DNA of 64,000 nucleotides from Pelotalea chapellei (GTDB lineage Bacteria; Desulfobacterota; Desulfuromonadia; Geobacterales; Pseudopelobacteraceae): positions 1-64,000 of the forward strand of contig NZ_JAHDYS010000011.1 in NCBI RefSeq assembly GCF_018531195.1. The letters run 5' to 3'. The translations under genes were made by a program, and so were the position numbers. Shown here one piece after another: positions 16,372 through 26,050 of the stretch. The notes below the pieces were generated by a model that did no database searches, had not been told where the DNA came from, and saw nothing but the letters and a program-made list of their open reading frames with translations. Position 1 is the stretch's first letter; every line of letters starts with the position of its first letter.

Positions 16372-17928
16372 TTAATGTTTGAAATGTCTCATGCCGGTGA
16401 AGACCATGGCAATGCCGTGCTCGTTGGCAGCCTTGATGACCTCTTCGTCACGCACGCTGCCGCCTGGCTGGATGATGGCCGTCACGCCAGCTTCTGCAGC
16501 GGCGTCGACACCATCACGGAAAGGGAAAAAGGCATCCGAAGCCAGGACAGTACCCCTGATCGGAAGAAGCGATTTCTGCACTGCAATTCTGGACGAATCT
16601 ACCCGCGACATCTGACCTGCGCCGATACCGACGGTCTGATCGCGGCTGGTAAAGACAATTGCATTGGACTTGACATGCTTGCAGACCCTCCAGGCGAAAT
16701 CCAGAGCTTCATATTCCGATGCTGTCGGAATACGTTCGGTCGCAACCTGGCATTCCCTGGCCCGTACCATACCCAGGTCGCGCCCCTGAACCAGCAGACC
16801 GCCGACGACCTTTTTCAGATCATATCCACAGGCGTTATAGTCGCTCAGCAGCGGTACCTGCATCACCCGAACATTTTTCTTTGCTGTGAAAATCGCCAGG
16901 GCCTCTTCACTGTAGCCCGGGGCAATAACCGCTTCCAGAAAAGTGGAGGTCAATTCTTTAGCCGTATCGGCATCAACCTGCCGATTGAAACCGACAATTC
17001 CACCAAATGCCGAAACCGGGTCGCATTCACGCGCTTTCAGATAAGCAGACAACGGTGAATCCGCAAGAGCTACACCACAGGGATTGGTATGCTTGATGAT
17101 GACAGCCGCTGACTGTTCAAATTCTTTAACCGTCTCAATAGCCGCATCCAGATCGATGATGTTGTTAAAGGAAAGCTCTTTGCCCTGCAACTGGACAGCA
17201 TTGGAAACACACGGCTCTGCAACTTCCTTCTCCACATAAAAAGCTGCAGATTGCTGGGGATTTTCACCGTAGCGGAGATCCTGAGCCTTTTTAACCTGAA
17301 TGGTGAAAGTGGCCGGATATGCATCCACGGCTTCGCCCAGACGGGCTCCCAGATAGTTGGAAATAGCTCCGTCATACGCTGCAGTATGCTGAAAAACTTT
17401 GACAGCCAGGCCGAAGTTGGTTTTTTGAGAAACCGCCCCGCCGTTAGCTTTCATTTCATCGAGCACGGCGGCATAATCGCCTGCGTCAACGAGGACGGTG
17501 ACATCAGGATAATTTTTGGCAGCAGAACGAAGCATAGTCGGCCCACCAATATCTATATTTTCAATTGCGTCCTCTAGATGACACCCTTCCTTGGCAACAG
17601 TGGATTCAAAGGGGTAAAGATTAACAACGACCATATCAATATTCTCGATGCCATGTTCCTTCATCTTGGCCACATGTTCCGGATTGCTGCGCATACCGAG
17701 CAAACCGCCATGAACCTTGGGATGCAAGGTTTTGACCCGTCCATCCAGCATCTCAGGGAATCCGGTAAATTCAGAAACGTCCTTGACTACCAACCCGGCT
17801 TCGCGCAGAAGTTTTGCCGTACCACCGGTAGAGAGAATTTCCACTCCATAACCGGCCAGTTCTTTGGATAGTTCAATAATACCTGTCTTGTCGGAGACGC
17901 TGATCAGCGCGCGAGTGATTTTTGCCAT
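16372..17928 (-). CDS. purH: Bifunctional AICAR transformylase / IMP cyclohydrolase
   Basis: A 518-residue PurH, which catalyses the last two steps to IMP: formylation of AICAR by 10-formyl-tetrahydrofolate, then ring closure. The N-terminal cyclohydrolase domain carries [11 protein letters not shown] and STGGTAKLL; the transformylase half carries the catalytic KHTNPCG near residue 265 and SDAFFPFRD near the C-terminus. AAAGGAG precedes the ATG. It is followed by purD on the same strand, presumably co-transcribed. Confidence 0.97.
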   Translation of the reverse strand: MAKITRALISVSDKTGIIELSKELAGYGVEILSTGGTAKLLREAGLVVKDVSEFTGFPEMLDGRVKTLHPKVHGGLLGMRSNPEHVAKMKEHGIENIDMVVVNLYPFESTVAKEGCHLEDAIENIDIGGPTMLRSAAKNYPDVTVLVDAGDYAAVLDEMKANGGAVSQKTNFGLAVKVFQHTAAYDGAISNYLGARLGEAVDAYPATFTIQVKKAQDLRYGENPQQSAAFYVEKEVAEPCVSNAVQLQGKELSFNNIIDLDAAIETVKEFEQSAAVIIKHTNPCGVALADSPLSAYLKARECDPVSAFGGIVGFNRQVDADTAKELTSTFLEAVIAPGYSEEALAIFTAKKNVRVMQVPLLSDYNACGYDLKKVVGGLLVQGRDLGMVRARECQVATERIPTASEYEALDFAWRVCKHVKSNAIVFTSRDQTVGIGAGQMSRVDSSRIAVQKSLLPIRGTVLASDAFFPFRDGVDAAAEAGVTAIIQPGGSVRDEEVIKAANEHGIAMVFTGMRHFKH

Positions 17929-18085
17929 GTCTTTCTCCTTTTTTTCGGTAATGCATCATTATTAAAAATGGAACAAATACAAAAACACAAGAGTACAGAG
18001 CAGCTTGAATCAAAGGCAAAGAGACCTGAAGTCTTTACCTATAATCTGCACTTTTTGCTATCTCAATGGTCTTTTATGTGGAGGA

Positions 18086-19402
18086 TTATAAACCGGTAAA
18101 ATTAATATTCTGCAGAAACAGGGTCTCAAACAACGGCGTACCTGAGAGCGGCACAACCCGGAACTTTTCTGCCAGACGCTCCACCGCATCAAAACCGTCG
18201 TTTGCCATAAAAACCTGTTCAACACCCACCAAGGCCCCCTCGGGGACGAAACGGGTTTTATGTACCATGCTTTCGTCGAAGATTCCAATGATTTTAAGCC
18301 ATTCCGGCTGCAAAACAGCTCCGAATGATCCAGTCAAAACCACATCCTGCAAGGCTTGACAACGTATACACGCCCGATCGAAGAGGACCTCCATGCCCGC
18401 CCTGAGAGCGCCTTTGGCCAGCTGAATCTGGCGAATGTCTCCCTGAGTCAGCATCAGAACGCGTTGCGCATCCCTGTGAAGTACAAAAGCATTCTCATTT
18501 TTGTTCTGAACCACCCGCGCACCAAGGCTGAAAGGTATCTCATCCGCATTACGCAATCTGCCGGTGGGTTCGATTATGCCGGCTTTCAGGAGTTCGGAAA
18601 CTGCCTCTAGGGCGGCTGAGCCACAGATACCAAGAGGTGGAACAGAACCGATCACCCCTAGCTTCACCCGCTCATCATCTATGCGCACCGAACTGATTGC
18701 ACCTTTGAGAGCAGCCATGCCGCAGGTCAGATTGCCCCCCTCAAAAGCCGGCCCTGCTGCCGCAGAAGTAGCCCAGATGGTATCTTGATTCACCAGTGCC
18801 ATTTCCCCGTTGGTCCCCATGTCTAAAAACAGGGACGGGGAACCGGGGACGGGGGACCTGGAAATCTTCTCCAGTTCTTGGCTTCCCGCTTTTACTAGTC
18901 CCTCGTCCCCAGTCCCAGGTTCCCGGTTCATGGTCCCATGAAGAAAAGCAACGGTATCTCCCCCAACAAAACCGCCCGGCATCGGAAAAACATAAACCTT
19001 TGCATCACCTTCCCACTCCAGCTGTTTGGCCTGTAACCAGGTACCGCTGGTATGGAGTGGCCGGTAGGGTGGAAAAGCCAAAGTGCGTACAGGCAATCCC
19101 ATCAACAGATGCTGCATAGTGGGGTTGCCGGCAATTGCAACCTGCCCCACCTCTTTCCAGGTAATTCCTGCCATCTTGCAGAGCTCGGCAGCCAAACGCC
19201 TCAACTCGATCCTGACTATGCGCGACATTTCTTGCAATGTATCCGCAGAATTGACTGCACCATCGAGTCGCGCGACAACATCAGCCCCAAAGCTGCGTTG
19301 AGGGTTCATACTGCCAACCATGGCCAGCCGCTGTCCGCTGGCCAAGTCGATCAGAGATGCTGCCAGGGTGGTTGTGCCCAAATCCACGGCGAGCGCATAC
19401 AT
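18086..19402 (-). CDS. ASKHA-domain (DUF4445/RACo-like) protein with internal insertion
   Basis: A 438-residue protein with the ATP-binding ASKHA fold: YALAVDLGTTTLAASLIDL is the phosphate-1 loop, IAGNPTMQHLLMGL and DMGTNGEMAL follow, and CGMAALKGAI and GICGSAALEAVSELL mark the second half. The closest named relatives are C-terminal domains of RACo-type reductive activators of corrinoid proteins; the N-terminal 2Fe-2S domain of those proteins is missing, so the role is open. Between AFLHG and FLDMG about 35 extra residues are encoded by a G/C-run repeat. ATG at 19402 starts right before the fold, four bases after selD; selD and this gene look co-transcribed. Confidence 0.8.
   Translation of the reverse strand: MYALAVDLGTTTLAASLIDLASGQRLAMVGSMNPQRSFGADVVARLDGAVNSADTLQEMSRIVRIELRRLAAELCKMAGITWKEVGQVAIAGNPTMQHLLMGLPVRTLAFPPYRPLHTSGTWLQAKQLEWEGDAKVYVFPMPGGFVGGDTVAFLHGTMNREPGTGDEGLVKAGSQELEKISRSPVPGSPSLFLDMGTNGEMALVNQDTIWATSAAAGPAFEGGNLTCGMAALKGAISSVRIDDERVKLGVIGSVPPLGICGSAALEAVSELLKAGIIEPTGRLRNADEIPFSLGARVVQNKNENAFVLHRDAQRVLMLTQGDIRQIQLAKGALRAGMEVLFDRACIRCQALQDVVLTGSFGAVLQPEWLKIIGIFDESMVHKTRFVPEGALVGVEQVFMANDGFDAVERLAEKFRVVPLSGTPLFETLFLQNINFTGL
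18830..18938. repeat. G-run/C-run dispersed repeat inside a coding gene (copy 2)
   Basis: Plus-strand GGGACGGGG and GGGGGACC units are followed by a 36-nt spacer and then GTCCCTCGTCCCCAGTCCC units. It keeps the reading frame of the ASKHA gene and adds about 35 residues (including REPGTGDEG and SPVPGSPS) just before the conserved DMGTNGE motif. Confidence 0.65.
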
Positions 19403-19406
19403 AACT

Positions 19407-20444
19407 TTAAACAACCTTTATCAAGTGGGATGAAGAAGGAGTCACAGATCCGATCGGAAGGGCAAATATAGCGCGATGTTTGGCTTCAGCCAGAAAAACG
19501 CTGGCATCTTCAGGAGAGAAGGCGATCAGCAGTCCTCCCGAAGTCTGAGGATCGAACAGGGGCAATAAAGCATCACCATCAATTCCGGAAACATCGGCAC
19601 ATGGAAGATAGTGATCACGGTTACGATAGCATCCGGCCGGCACCATACCATCGGCGATGAGATCATGCACACCCAACATCAGAGGAATTGCATCAATATT
19701 CAGGTTAATTGTCACCCCTGCACCACGGGCCATTTCGCAGGCATGCCCGATTAGCCCGAAGCCGGTTACATCTGTGGCGGCGGTGGCGCGGCACTCTTTC
19801 ATAAGTTCAGCTGCCGCCCGGTTGAGTGTGGTCATCCAGCCCACAGCCTTCTCGACCATCGCCGGCAGTGCGACCTCTCCCTTGATGGCTGTAGAAATGA
19901 TGCCGGTTCCCAAAGGTTTTGTCAGGATCAGCACATCCCCCGGACATGCAGACGAGTTGCGAATAACCTCCTCTGGCGCCACCAGACCGGTCACGGCAAG
20001 ACCATACTTCAACTCATCATCCTCTACCGTATGCCCACCTACAAGGCAGACTCCGGCTTCAGACAACACGCTTTGACCGCCAGCCAGAATTTCGCCCAGA
20101 ACATCCCCCGGCAGCGAACAGGCCGGAAAAAAGACCAGATTCATGGCTGTCACTGGCCGGGCACCCATTGCATACACATCGGAAACCGCATTGGCAGCCG
20201 CGATACGTCCAAAAGTATAGGGATCATTCACCAGTGGGGTGATTATATCGGTCGTCTCTACCAGGGCGCAACCCGGCGCTATTCTGTAGACCCCGGCATC
20301 ATCGGATGTTTCCGGCCCCACAAGCAGATCAGGATCGCGTTTAGTTGTCCAAAGCCCATCCAGGGCCTTCGCCAGGCTTGCAGGGCCCAGTTTCGCAGCT
20401 CAACCGGCGGCTTTTACCATCTGTGTCAGTTTGATGTCATTCAC
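19407..20444 (-). CDS. selD: Selenide, water dikinase (selenocysteine-containing)
   Basis: SelD makes selenophosphate from selenide and ATP for Sec-tRNA synthesis. Read through an in-frame TGA at 20400-20402, the protein is 345 residues, the normal length, and begins [21 protein letters not shown], with Sec at residue 15 where others have Sec or Cys. Downstream motifs include [39 protein letters not shown] and [11 protein letters not shown]. Stopping at the TGA would remove the catalytic loop. GTG at 20444 is eight bases after AAAAGG; a GTG two codons upstream is possible. The sequence just after the TGA can fold with GGGCC/GGCCC arms and may be the SECIS hairpin. Confidence 0.93.
20355..20402 (-). 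promoter_or_regulatory. Candidate bacterial SECIS element in selD
   Basis: Immediately 3' of the UGA codon the mRNA contains GGGCC and GGCCC arms separated by 16 nt, at the distance expected of a bacterial SECIS that SelB reads. The fold was made by eye. Confidence 0.45.
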
Positions 20445-20500
20445 GGTCACATCCTTTTCAGTTAAAAATCATTTTACACGGTCCCAAGCTGGTCCCAGCT

Positions 20501-21634
20501 CTACTTAAGATACACCCTTGGTACTCGTTTGCTGATACCACAGAAAATTTCATATGGTATGGTTCCGGCAGCCTGGGCCAATTCTTCACCGGAAATGCGG
20601 TTGCCCGATTTATCCGATCCGATCAGCACCACCTCGTCTCCGACTGCCACATCCGGTATAGCAGTCACATCCAGCATGATCCAATCCATGCAGACCGTGC
20701 CGGCGACCCGGGCCCGCTGCCCCCTTATCAGCACCTCACCGCGGTTGGTAAGGGCTCGAGGATAGCCATCAGCATAGCCTACCGGAACGCTGGCAATCAA
20801 GGACCGCTCACTCGTAGTGAAGCGACGGGCATAGCTGATGGTCGTTCCCGGTTCAACCCACTTCAGCATGGCAATCCTGCTTTTCAAACGCATGACCGGG
20901 TGCAGATCGAGCTTGCCCTGGAAATCCGGAGAGGGCGCGGCCCCATACAGGGCGATTCCGGGGCGGATGAGATTGCAGTCAGACACATTCTTCAGCAGGG
21001 CCGCAGCACTGTTGGCAATATGAATGTAGCGTGGCGTGTACTTGGCCTTACGGGATTCGGCTACAGCCCACAGGAACCTCTCAGTCTGAATTTTAGTGAA
21101 ATGCTGGCCCGATTCATCCAGCTCATCCGCACTTGCAAAGTGGGAAACAATTCCTTCAAGCAAGATATGGGGTAGTTTGGCAAGTTCCTTTAAAAATTCA
21201 GGTGTCTGATTCCAGGGGATACCAAGGCGCCCCATGCCGGTATCGACCTTCAGGTGGATTTTCGCTTTGCGAAATAGTTTGCCGGCTGCCTGGTTGAGAG
21301 TCTGGGCCTGCTCCAAAGCAAATACTATTGTGGAAAGGTTATAACCGATGCATTTACGCTCCTGCCCCGGATACACACCCCCCAAAAGCAGAATCGGTTT
21401 ATCGATTCCAGCTTTGCGGAGCTGAATACCTTCTGCCAGAAATGCGACTCCAAAAGCATTGACACCCAGCTCTTCCAATTCCCGGCTGATATCCATAAAT
21501 CCATGACCGTAAGCATCGGCCTTTACCACAGCCAAAATCTCGGTAGTTCGTGGAATAGATGACCTCACCACCTGGAAATTATGGCGAAGAGCTGCAAGAT
21601 CAATCTCGGCAAATGTTGGGCGGCTATCGTACAA
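20501..21634 (-). CDS. alr: Alanine racemase
   Basis: A 377-residue PLP enzyme that interconverts L- and D-alanine for peptidoglycan. The cofactor lysine lies in [11 protein letters not shown] near residue 40, the catalytic tyrosine in the SYARRF region near residue 265, and YADGYPR and CMDWIMLDV are family signatures. I place the start at TTG 21634 ([13 protein letters not shown]) because GAGGAG lies five bases upstream and the length is then usual; a TTG 19 codons earlier would add an atypical basic N-terminus. It is followed by selD after 56 bases. Confidence 0.93.
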   Translation of the reverse strand: MYDSRPTFAEIDLAALRHNFQVVRSSIPRTTEILAVVKADAYGHGFMDISRELEELGVNAFGVAFLAEGIQLRKAGIDKPILLLGGVYPGQERKCIGYNLSTIVFALEQAQTLNQAAGKLFRKAKIHLKVDTGMGRLGIPWNQTPEFLKELAKLPHILLEGIVSHFASADELDESGQHFTKIQTERFLWAVAESRKAKYTPRYIHIANSAAALLKNVSDCNLIRPGIALYGAAPSPDFQGKLDLHPVMRLKSRIAMLKWVEPGTTISYARRFTTSERSLIASVPVGYADGYPRALTNRGEVLIRGQRARVAGTVCMDWIMLDVTAIPDVAVGDEVVLIGSDKSGNRISGEELAQAAGTIPYEIFCGISKRVPRVYLK

Positions 21635-21777
21635 AATGACTCCTCTGGTTAGATTCCGTCCGGAAAGTTTTTTCTTTCCTGGCAACGTCAATCTTGGGAT
21701 TTACATGTGCAGCGTAACGATTAACCTCTTTTATGTTGGAGCTATCCGGAGTTTCAGGATAAGGAACCAGTTAGCAG

Positions 21778-24030
21778 TTAGTTTGTATTCTCTTCGATCA
21801 GTCGCTGGGCCACACCACCGTATCCAGGCAGGCCACGAGCTTTTCTGTAGGCTGCCAATGCACCGTTCCGGTCATTAAGCTTGTTCAACAAGTTCCCGTA
21901 AGCAATCCAGATACTGCCGTCACCACCCGCATAGCCAAGTGCCGATTCAAGGGTACTCTTTGCTTTCCTGAGGTTATTCCTTTCATACAGCAATAATCCA
22001 TAGTTCAGCATGGCATTGGGATTCCTGGGGGAAAGTGCGAGACTTTTTTTGTAAGAGTCCTCAGCCGCACCGGTCTTGCCTACTTTTGAATAAGCTATTC
22101 CCAAATTATAGTGCAGGCGCCACGAATCAGGAATGTACATTTTTAAATGTTCATACTCTGCTATGGCCTCATCATACAACCCCAAAACCAGTAGTTGATT
22201 GGCCCAATTTCCCCGCAATACGTTATTTCCAGGGTCGGCTCGAACCACCTCTCTTTGTCGGTCAAGCCAAGGTGAAATTCGAGTTATCAGCACGCTTCGG
22301 TTCTGTCGTGACCAATCTGCAAAGGCTCTCTCAAAATGCAGTTTCGTGCTGCTGAAAACCCTTCCTGACGTCACTCCATCAATCGCTTTCTGATAATACT
22401 CAATTCCCTTGTTGTATTCATTCTGTTTTTCAGCAAGCAAACCTCGCAGGTAATAGCTGAATACCGTTTTAGACTCTTTTGCGTCCGCAGTTTCCAGTAA
22501 TTGTGCAGCAGCGCCATAGCGGCCTGATTGGATCGCCAGTTGCGCCTGATACAAATCATGAATATTCAGCGTGGAATCCTCTTGGGCAGCTTTTCGGAAA
22601 ATCTCCAGAGCCGCTTCATGTTCACCAGCAAAAAAACGCGCTTCAGCGGTCCTCAGCTGAAGTTCTCCGATTTTATTGCCGGGGAGAAGACGAGTCAACG
22701 GTTCCAAGGCATTTGTTGCTTCCTGATACTTTCCGGCGAAAAACAGCTGTTCCGCAAGACTGAATCTCGGTCGACCTGCTTTACTTGCATATTCGACATT
22801 GCTTTTCCAGAACCTGACCGGATCCCCCCATTCCGCATTCCGGAGCAGGGTTGAATATGAAAGGCCGACAAGGATTATACTGACAATAACAGGCCCCATC
22901 CTGTGCAAACGGGCAAAAAATTGCTCATAGGAAATCAGGATAATTCCAAATAAGGGAAGATAGAGCCTATGTTCAAAAATAGGATCGAGAGGCAGGAAAC
23001 TCGATTCCAATACCATGAAAAAGATCACCCACACTGCCCCAAGAAAAGTCAGGGGAAAACGTTTCCTGAACCTGAACACTGTCATGACCACTGTAAATAT
23101 CAGGATGAATGTCACAACGTGAAGCGGCCTTGGAACCAGGTCGGGCATTGGCCATGAATAGTCCAGCATTTGTCGATATGGCATGACGACAAGCTTGATG
23201 TAGACCCAGAACACCTCCAATTGGGAGAGAAAGTACCTGAAGGGCAGCCATGACATATCTCTTACGAAGTCATAAAAAGGCCCTCCAGTGTCACCAACCG
23301 GTATAAAATTGCTATCCAGCGCCACGGTTACGGACCCCAGCGACAGCAGCCGCAATCCAACAGTAACAACCGGGATCACAGCCGTAGCCGCTACTGCTGT
23401 TTTCCATCCCGCGCACAATTTGTCGCCTCCGCGGTACCACGCCATGGCGCACACTATCACCGGCAGCAGAATGGTATTTTCCTTGGCCATACAGGAAAGA
23501 AGCCCGCACATTACCGCCAAGAGCAGGATAGCAATCAGGTTTTCTGCAGGCCTGTCACGCTTTATCAACAGGTAGCGATCCGCAAGAATTACTGAAAGCA
23601 GCGCAAACAGAGCGCTTAACAGCGTCATTCTTTGCACGATGTAACTGACCGCCGAGGACTGCACGGGGTGGCACAAAAACAGAAGACCCATGAGCAGGGA
23701 CCACCGCCTTGCGCCGGTAATCTGTCGAAACAAAACAGCTACCAGCAGGCTGTTGACGACATGGAGAGCAACATTTACCCAGCGCGAGTAAAGCGGGTTG
23801 ACGCCCCACACAAGTTTATCGAGCGAGAATGATAGAAAAGACAGCCCCCTGGGCAATCCCAGCTGATTGATCACATTCTGGAACGTGGCATTTGCGAGAT
23901 CAGGGCTATAGAGGAAAATGTGACAATCATCCATGTACCAACCCCCACTGGAAGCGGGCAGGTACAACACGAAACCGACGATGAAAAACAGCCCCGCCGT
24001 TATGACCGGAATCAGCTTTGTATGGGGCAT
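21778..24030 (-). CDS. TMTC-like polytopic membrane protein with C-terminal TPR repeats
   Basis: A 750-residue protein: roughly ten membrane helices in the first 400 residues, then TPR repeats (about residues 410-745), including WRLHYNLGIAYSKVGKTGAAEDSYKKS. The membrane part resembles the TMTC/DUF1736 group of GT-C fold glycosyltransferases; the first extracytoplasmic loop has WYMDD, placed like the catalytic acidic pair of GT-C enzymes, and HPVQSSAVSYIVQRM and LDPIFEHRLYLPLFG are shared with the next gene. ATG at 24030 follows AAGGAG by ten bases. It probably transfers a sugar from a lipid carrier to a protein or glycan outside the membrane; substrate unknown. Confidence 0.8.
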   Translation of the reverse strand: MPHTKLIPVITAGLFFIVGFVLYLPASSGGWYMDDCHIFLYSPDLANATFQNVINQLGLPRGLSFLSFSLDKLVWGVNPLYSRWVNVALHVVNSLLVAVLFRQITGARRWSLLMGLLFLCHPVQSSAVSYIVQRMTLLSALFALLSVILADRYLLIKRDRPAENLIAILLLAVMCGLLSCMAKENTILLPVIVCAMAWYRGGDKLCAGWKTAVAATAVIPVVTVGLRLLSLGSVTVALDSNFIPVGDTGGPFYDFVRDMSWLPFRYFLSQLEVFWVYIKLVVMPYRQMLDYSWPMPDLVPRPLHVVTFILIFTVVMTVFRFRKRFPLTFLGAVWVIFFMVLESSFLPLDPIFEHRLYLPLFGIILISYEQFFARLHRMGPVIVSIILVGLSYSTLLRNAEWGDPVRFWKSNVEYASKAGRPRFSLAEQLFFAGKYQEATNALEPLTRLLPGNKIGELQLRTAEARFFAGEHEAALEIFRKAAQEDSTLNIHDLYQAQLAIQSGRYGAAAQLLETADAKESKTVFSYYLRGLLAEKQNEYNKGIEYYQKAIDGVTSGRVFSSTKLHFERAFADWSRQNRSVLITRISPWLDRQREVVRADPGNNVLRGNWANQLLVLGLYDEAIAEYEHLKMYIPDSWRLHYNLGIAYSKVGKTGAAEDSYKKSLALSPRNPNAMLNYGLLLYERNNLRKAKSTLESALGYAGGDGSIWIAYGNLLNKLNDRNGALAAYRKARGLPGYGGVAQRLIEENTN

Positions 24031-24104
24031 GATCAAAACTCTCCTTATGAGATCGTGTGGTGAACCCGAAACCGGCGGAGCTGCCCGGGTTTTCCATCCG
24101 GCGT

Positions 24105-25835
24105 TTATCTGCCGGAAGTATGCCTGGCAGACAGCAGGCTCTTTTCCAGATCAGCGCCTAGCAGGGGATCGAGAGGCTTCAGCAGATTGAGGCAATCCTG
24201 GACATTATCGTATCGCCCAAGATTGATCAGTGCCAGACCGAGATTATAGAGTACGCCGGGCGAGCGGGGATTAAGGGAGCGTGCTGTCTGATAATAACCG
24301 ACAGCTTCAAGATGGCGGCCCTGCATTGCCAATGCACTCCCCAAATTTTCATACGCTGCTGGATTTCTGGAATGCTTTAGAATGGCAGTACGTGCCGACG
24401 TTTCTGCCTCGCTCCAATTACCAATAGCCGCATAAGCTGTTGATAGAGCAAGGTAATTTCGATGATTATGAGGAGCTACATCGATATCGTGACGAATGAG
24501 TTTAATCTCATCACCCCAGACAGCATTACGCTTGCAGGTTAAACCGGACAGTATCAACACCAGTGCAACAGATGCGACGATTCTGATTCGTTCTGGTTTT
24601 ATACTGGCAAGCAGGTACAAAGTACCAACTATCAAACCGAACATGCAGAAGTACACTCTGTGTTCAACAAGCGGATCAAGCGGTATTATCGATGACTCAA
24701 TAACCAAGGCAAGGAGAAACCATACGACTGCGAAGGTCAATAATGGGTATCGTTTGTAAACAACAAGGGAAGCAAAGAGACAAAAAAACAGTGCAGAGGC
24801 AGCAAAGACAACCTTAGCAGAAATAACTCCGTCAACGAGCGGATAGGCATGGTCAACTGCTTGATGCAAAGGCAACAAAAACAAAGCTACATAACGCCAG
24901 ACAACAATCGATTCCGTTGCCAGATACAATTGTGAAAGCTCCAAACTATCGGGCAAAACATCCAGGTATCTTACATGAGCCCCTGAAAACACTTTTTCGC
25001 CCTGAGCATTATTAATGCGGGGGACGACTCGATCAATCATCCAGAATTCAGCTTTTCCCGGATTATCAGTAAGCTTTGTTTCAGGCTTGTTAAAGTGAGA
25101 CAGCGCAAGCAGCAAAACAACAATGAACACAGGGATTGAATACCCCAATACGTGCTTGAACTTCGTGGCAGGAGATATACATTTAGCCCACAGGAAAAAC
25201 ATGATTGGCAGGACAGCTGTGTTTTCCTTACTCAAGACGGCAAACATCCCGCACACTGTTGCAGCCAGCCAATAGCCTGCTTTTTTTGAATAACTGGAAG
25301 GGCACGTGCTATTAAGGTCGTCTATACCTTTTGAAAAAAATAAAAGTGAAGTCAATGCGAAAAAAACCGCCTGACATGTCATTCTCTGGACGATGTAATT
25401 GACCGCCTGGGTCTGAACAGGATGAACAAGAAACAGCAACCCACCCAGTAATGGCAGGTAACCTTTAAAAATTCTGGACAGAAGTTTATAAACGACCAGC
25501 GAAGTACCAACGTGCAGGGCCAAATTCACCAATCTGAAATAGTGAGGAACAAGATCTCCCAACCAGACATTCAATCCCAAGGTTAAGTACGATAGCCCAC
25601 GTTGTGAAAAGATATTTTTAAAAAGATTTCCAAGATCTCTTAAACCGTCGTTTCCTAGAATCAGATGATTATCATCCAGCAACCACGGACCAGCAAACGC
25701 ACTGTAATAGAGAACTATTCCAATTGCAGCGAACAGCAACAAAACAACTACATCATTTCTGGATTTAAATCGTTGCACCAGCAAAATAATACCTCGATTA
25801 TTCAAGATTTCTCTTGATATACCCTGCTCCGTCAT
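24105..25835 (-). CDS. TMTC-like polytopic membrane protein with short TPR tail (paralogue)
   Basis: A 576-residue paralogue of the downstream gene. Shared signatures are WLLDDNHLIL after the first helix, HPVQTQAVNYIVQRM, SKENTAVLPIMFF and IIPLDPLVEHRVYFCMFG. The C-terminal part holds about three TPR units (residues 460-560) against about eight in the neighbour. No good ribosome binding site precedes the ATG. It heads the minus-strand pair and is divergent from the plus-strand glycan cluster across 215 bp. The two may be a tandem duplication with different TPR lengths. GT-C-type glycosyl transfer is inferred from family resemblance. Confidence 0.8.
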   Translation of the reverse strand: MTEQGISREILNNRGIILLVQRFKSRNDVVVLLLFAAIGIVLYYSAFAGPWLLDDNHLILGNDGLRDLGNLFKNIFSQRGLSYLTLGLNVWLGDLVPHYFRLVNLALHVGTSLVVYKLLSRIFKGYLPLLGGLLFLVHPVQTQAVNYIVQRMTCQAVFFALTSLLFFSKGIDDLNSTCPSSYSKKAGYWLAATVCGMFAVLSKENTAVLPIMFFLWAKCISPATKFKHVLGYSIPVFIVVLLLALSHFNKPETKLTDNPGKAEFWMIDRVVPRINNAQGEKVFSGAHVRYLDVLPDSLELSQLYLATESIVVWRYVALFLLPLHQAVDHAYPLVDGVISAKVVFAASALFFCLFASLVVYKRYPLLTFAVVWFLLALVIESSIIPLDPLVEHRVYFCMFGLIVGTLYLLASIKPERIRIVASVALVLILSGLTCKRNAVWGDEIKLIRHDIDVAPHNHRNYLALSTAYAAIGNWSEAETSARTAILKHSRNPAAYENLGSALAMQGRHLEAVGYYQTARSLNPRSPGVLYNLGLALINLGRYDNVQDCLNLLKPLDPLLGADLEKSLLSARHTSGR

Positions 25836-25919
25836 GATTATTCAATGCTTGTGTGAGAGTTGCAGGTGTACCATAAAAGATCACAAATTTCTATTCTATC
25901 TGATCTCAAAGCAATTGAA

Positions 25920-25948
25920 TTGACTTTATAATACTGAATTTTTATAGT
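25920..25948 (+). promoter_or_regulatory. Sigma-70 promoter of the plus-strand glycan cluster
   Basis: TTGACT (25920-25925) and TATAGT (25943-25948) are separated by 17 bases, about 95 bases before the first gene of the cluster, in an AT-rich divergent intergenic region. Confidence 0.6.
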
Positions 25949-26050
25949 TGAAAAAAGTAGTACATACAACCCGGACTCACTATTAAAATATTTAAATATG
26001 CAATGTCACGTCATTGAAAATTCATTCTACTCGGTATTCGAGGTAAATCA

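Noticed and set aside
20031-20465. Plus-strand open frame over the selD 5' part
   Set aside because: Opposite strand of a clear selenophosphate synthetase gene.
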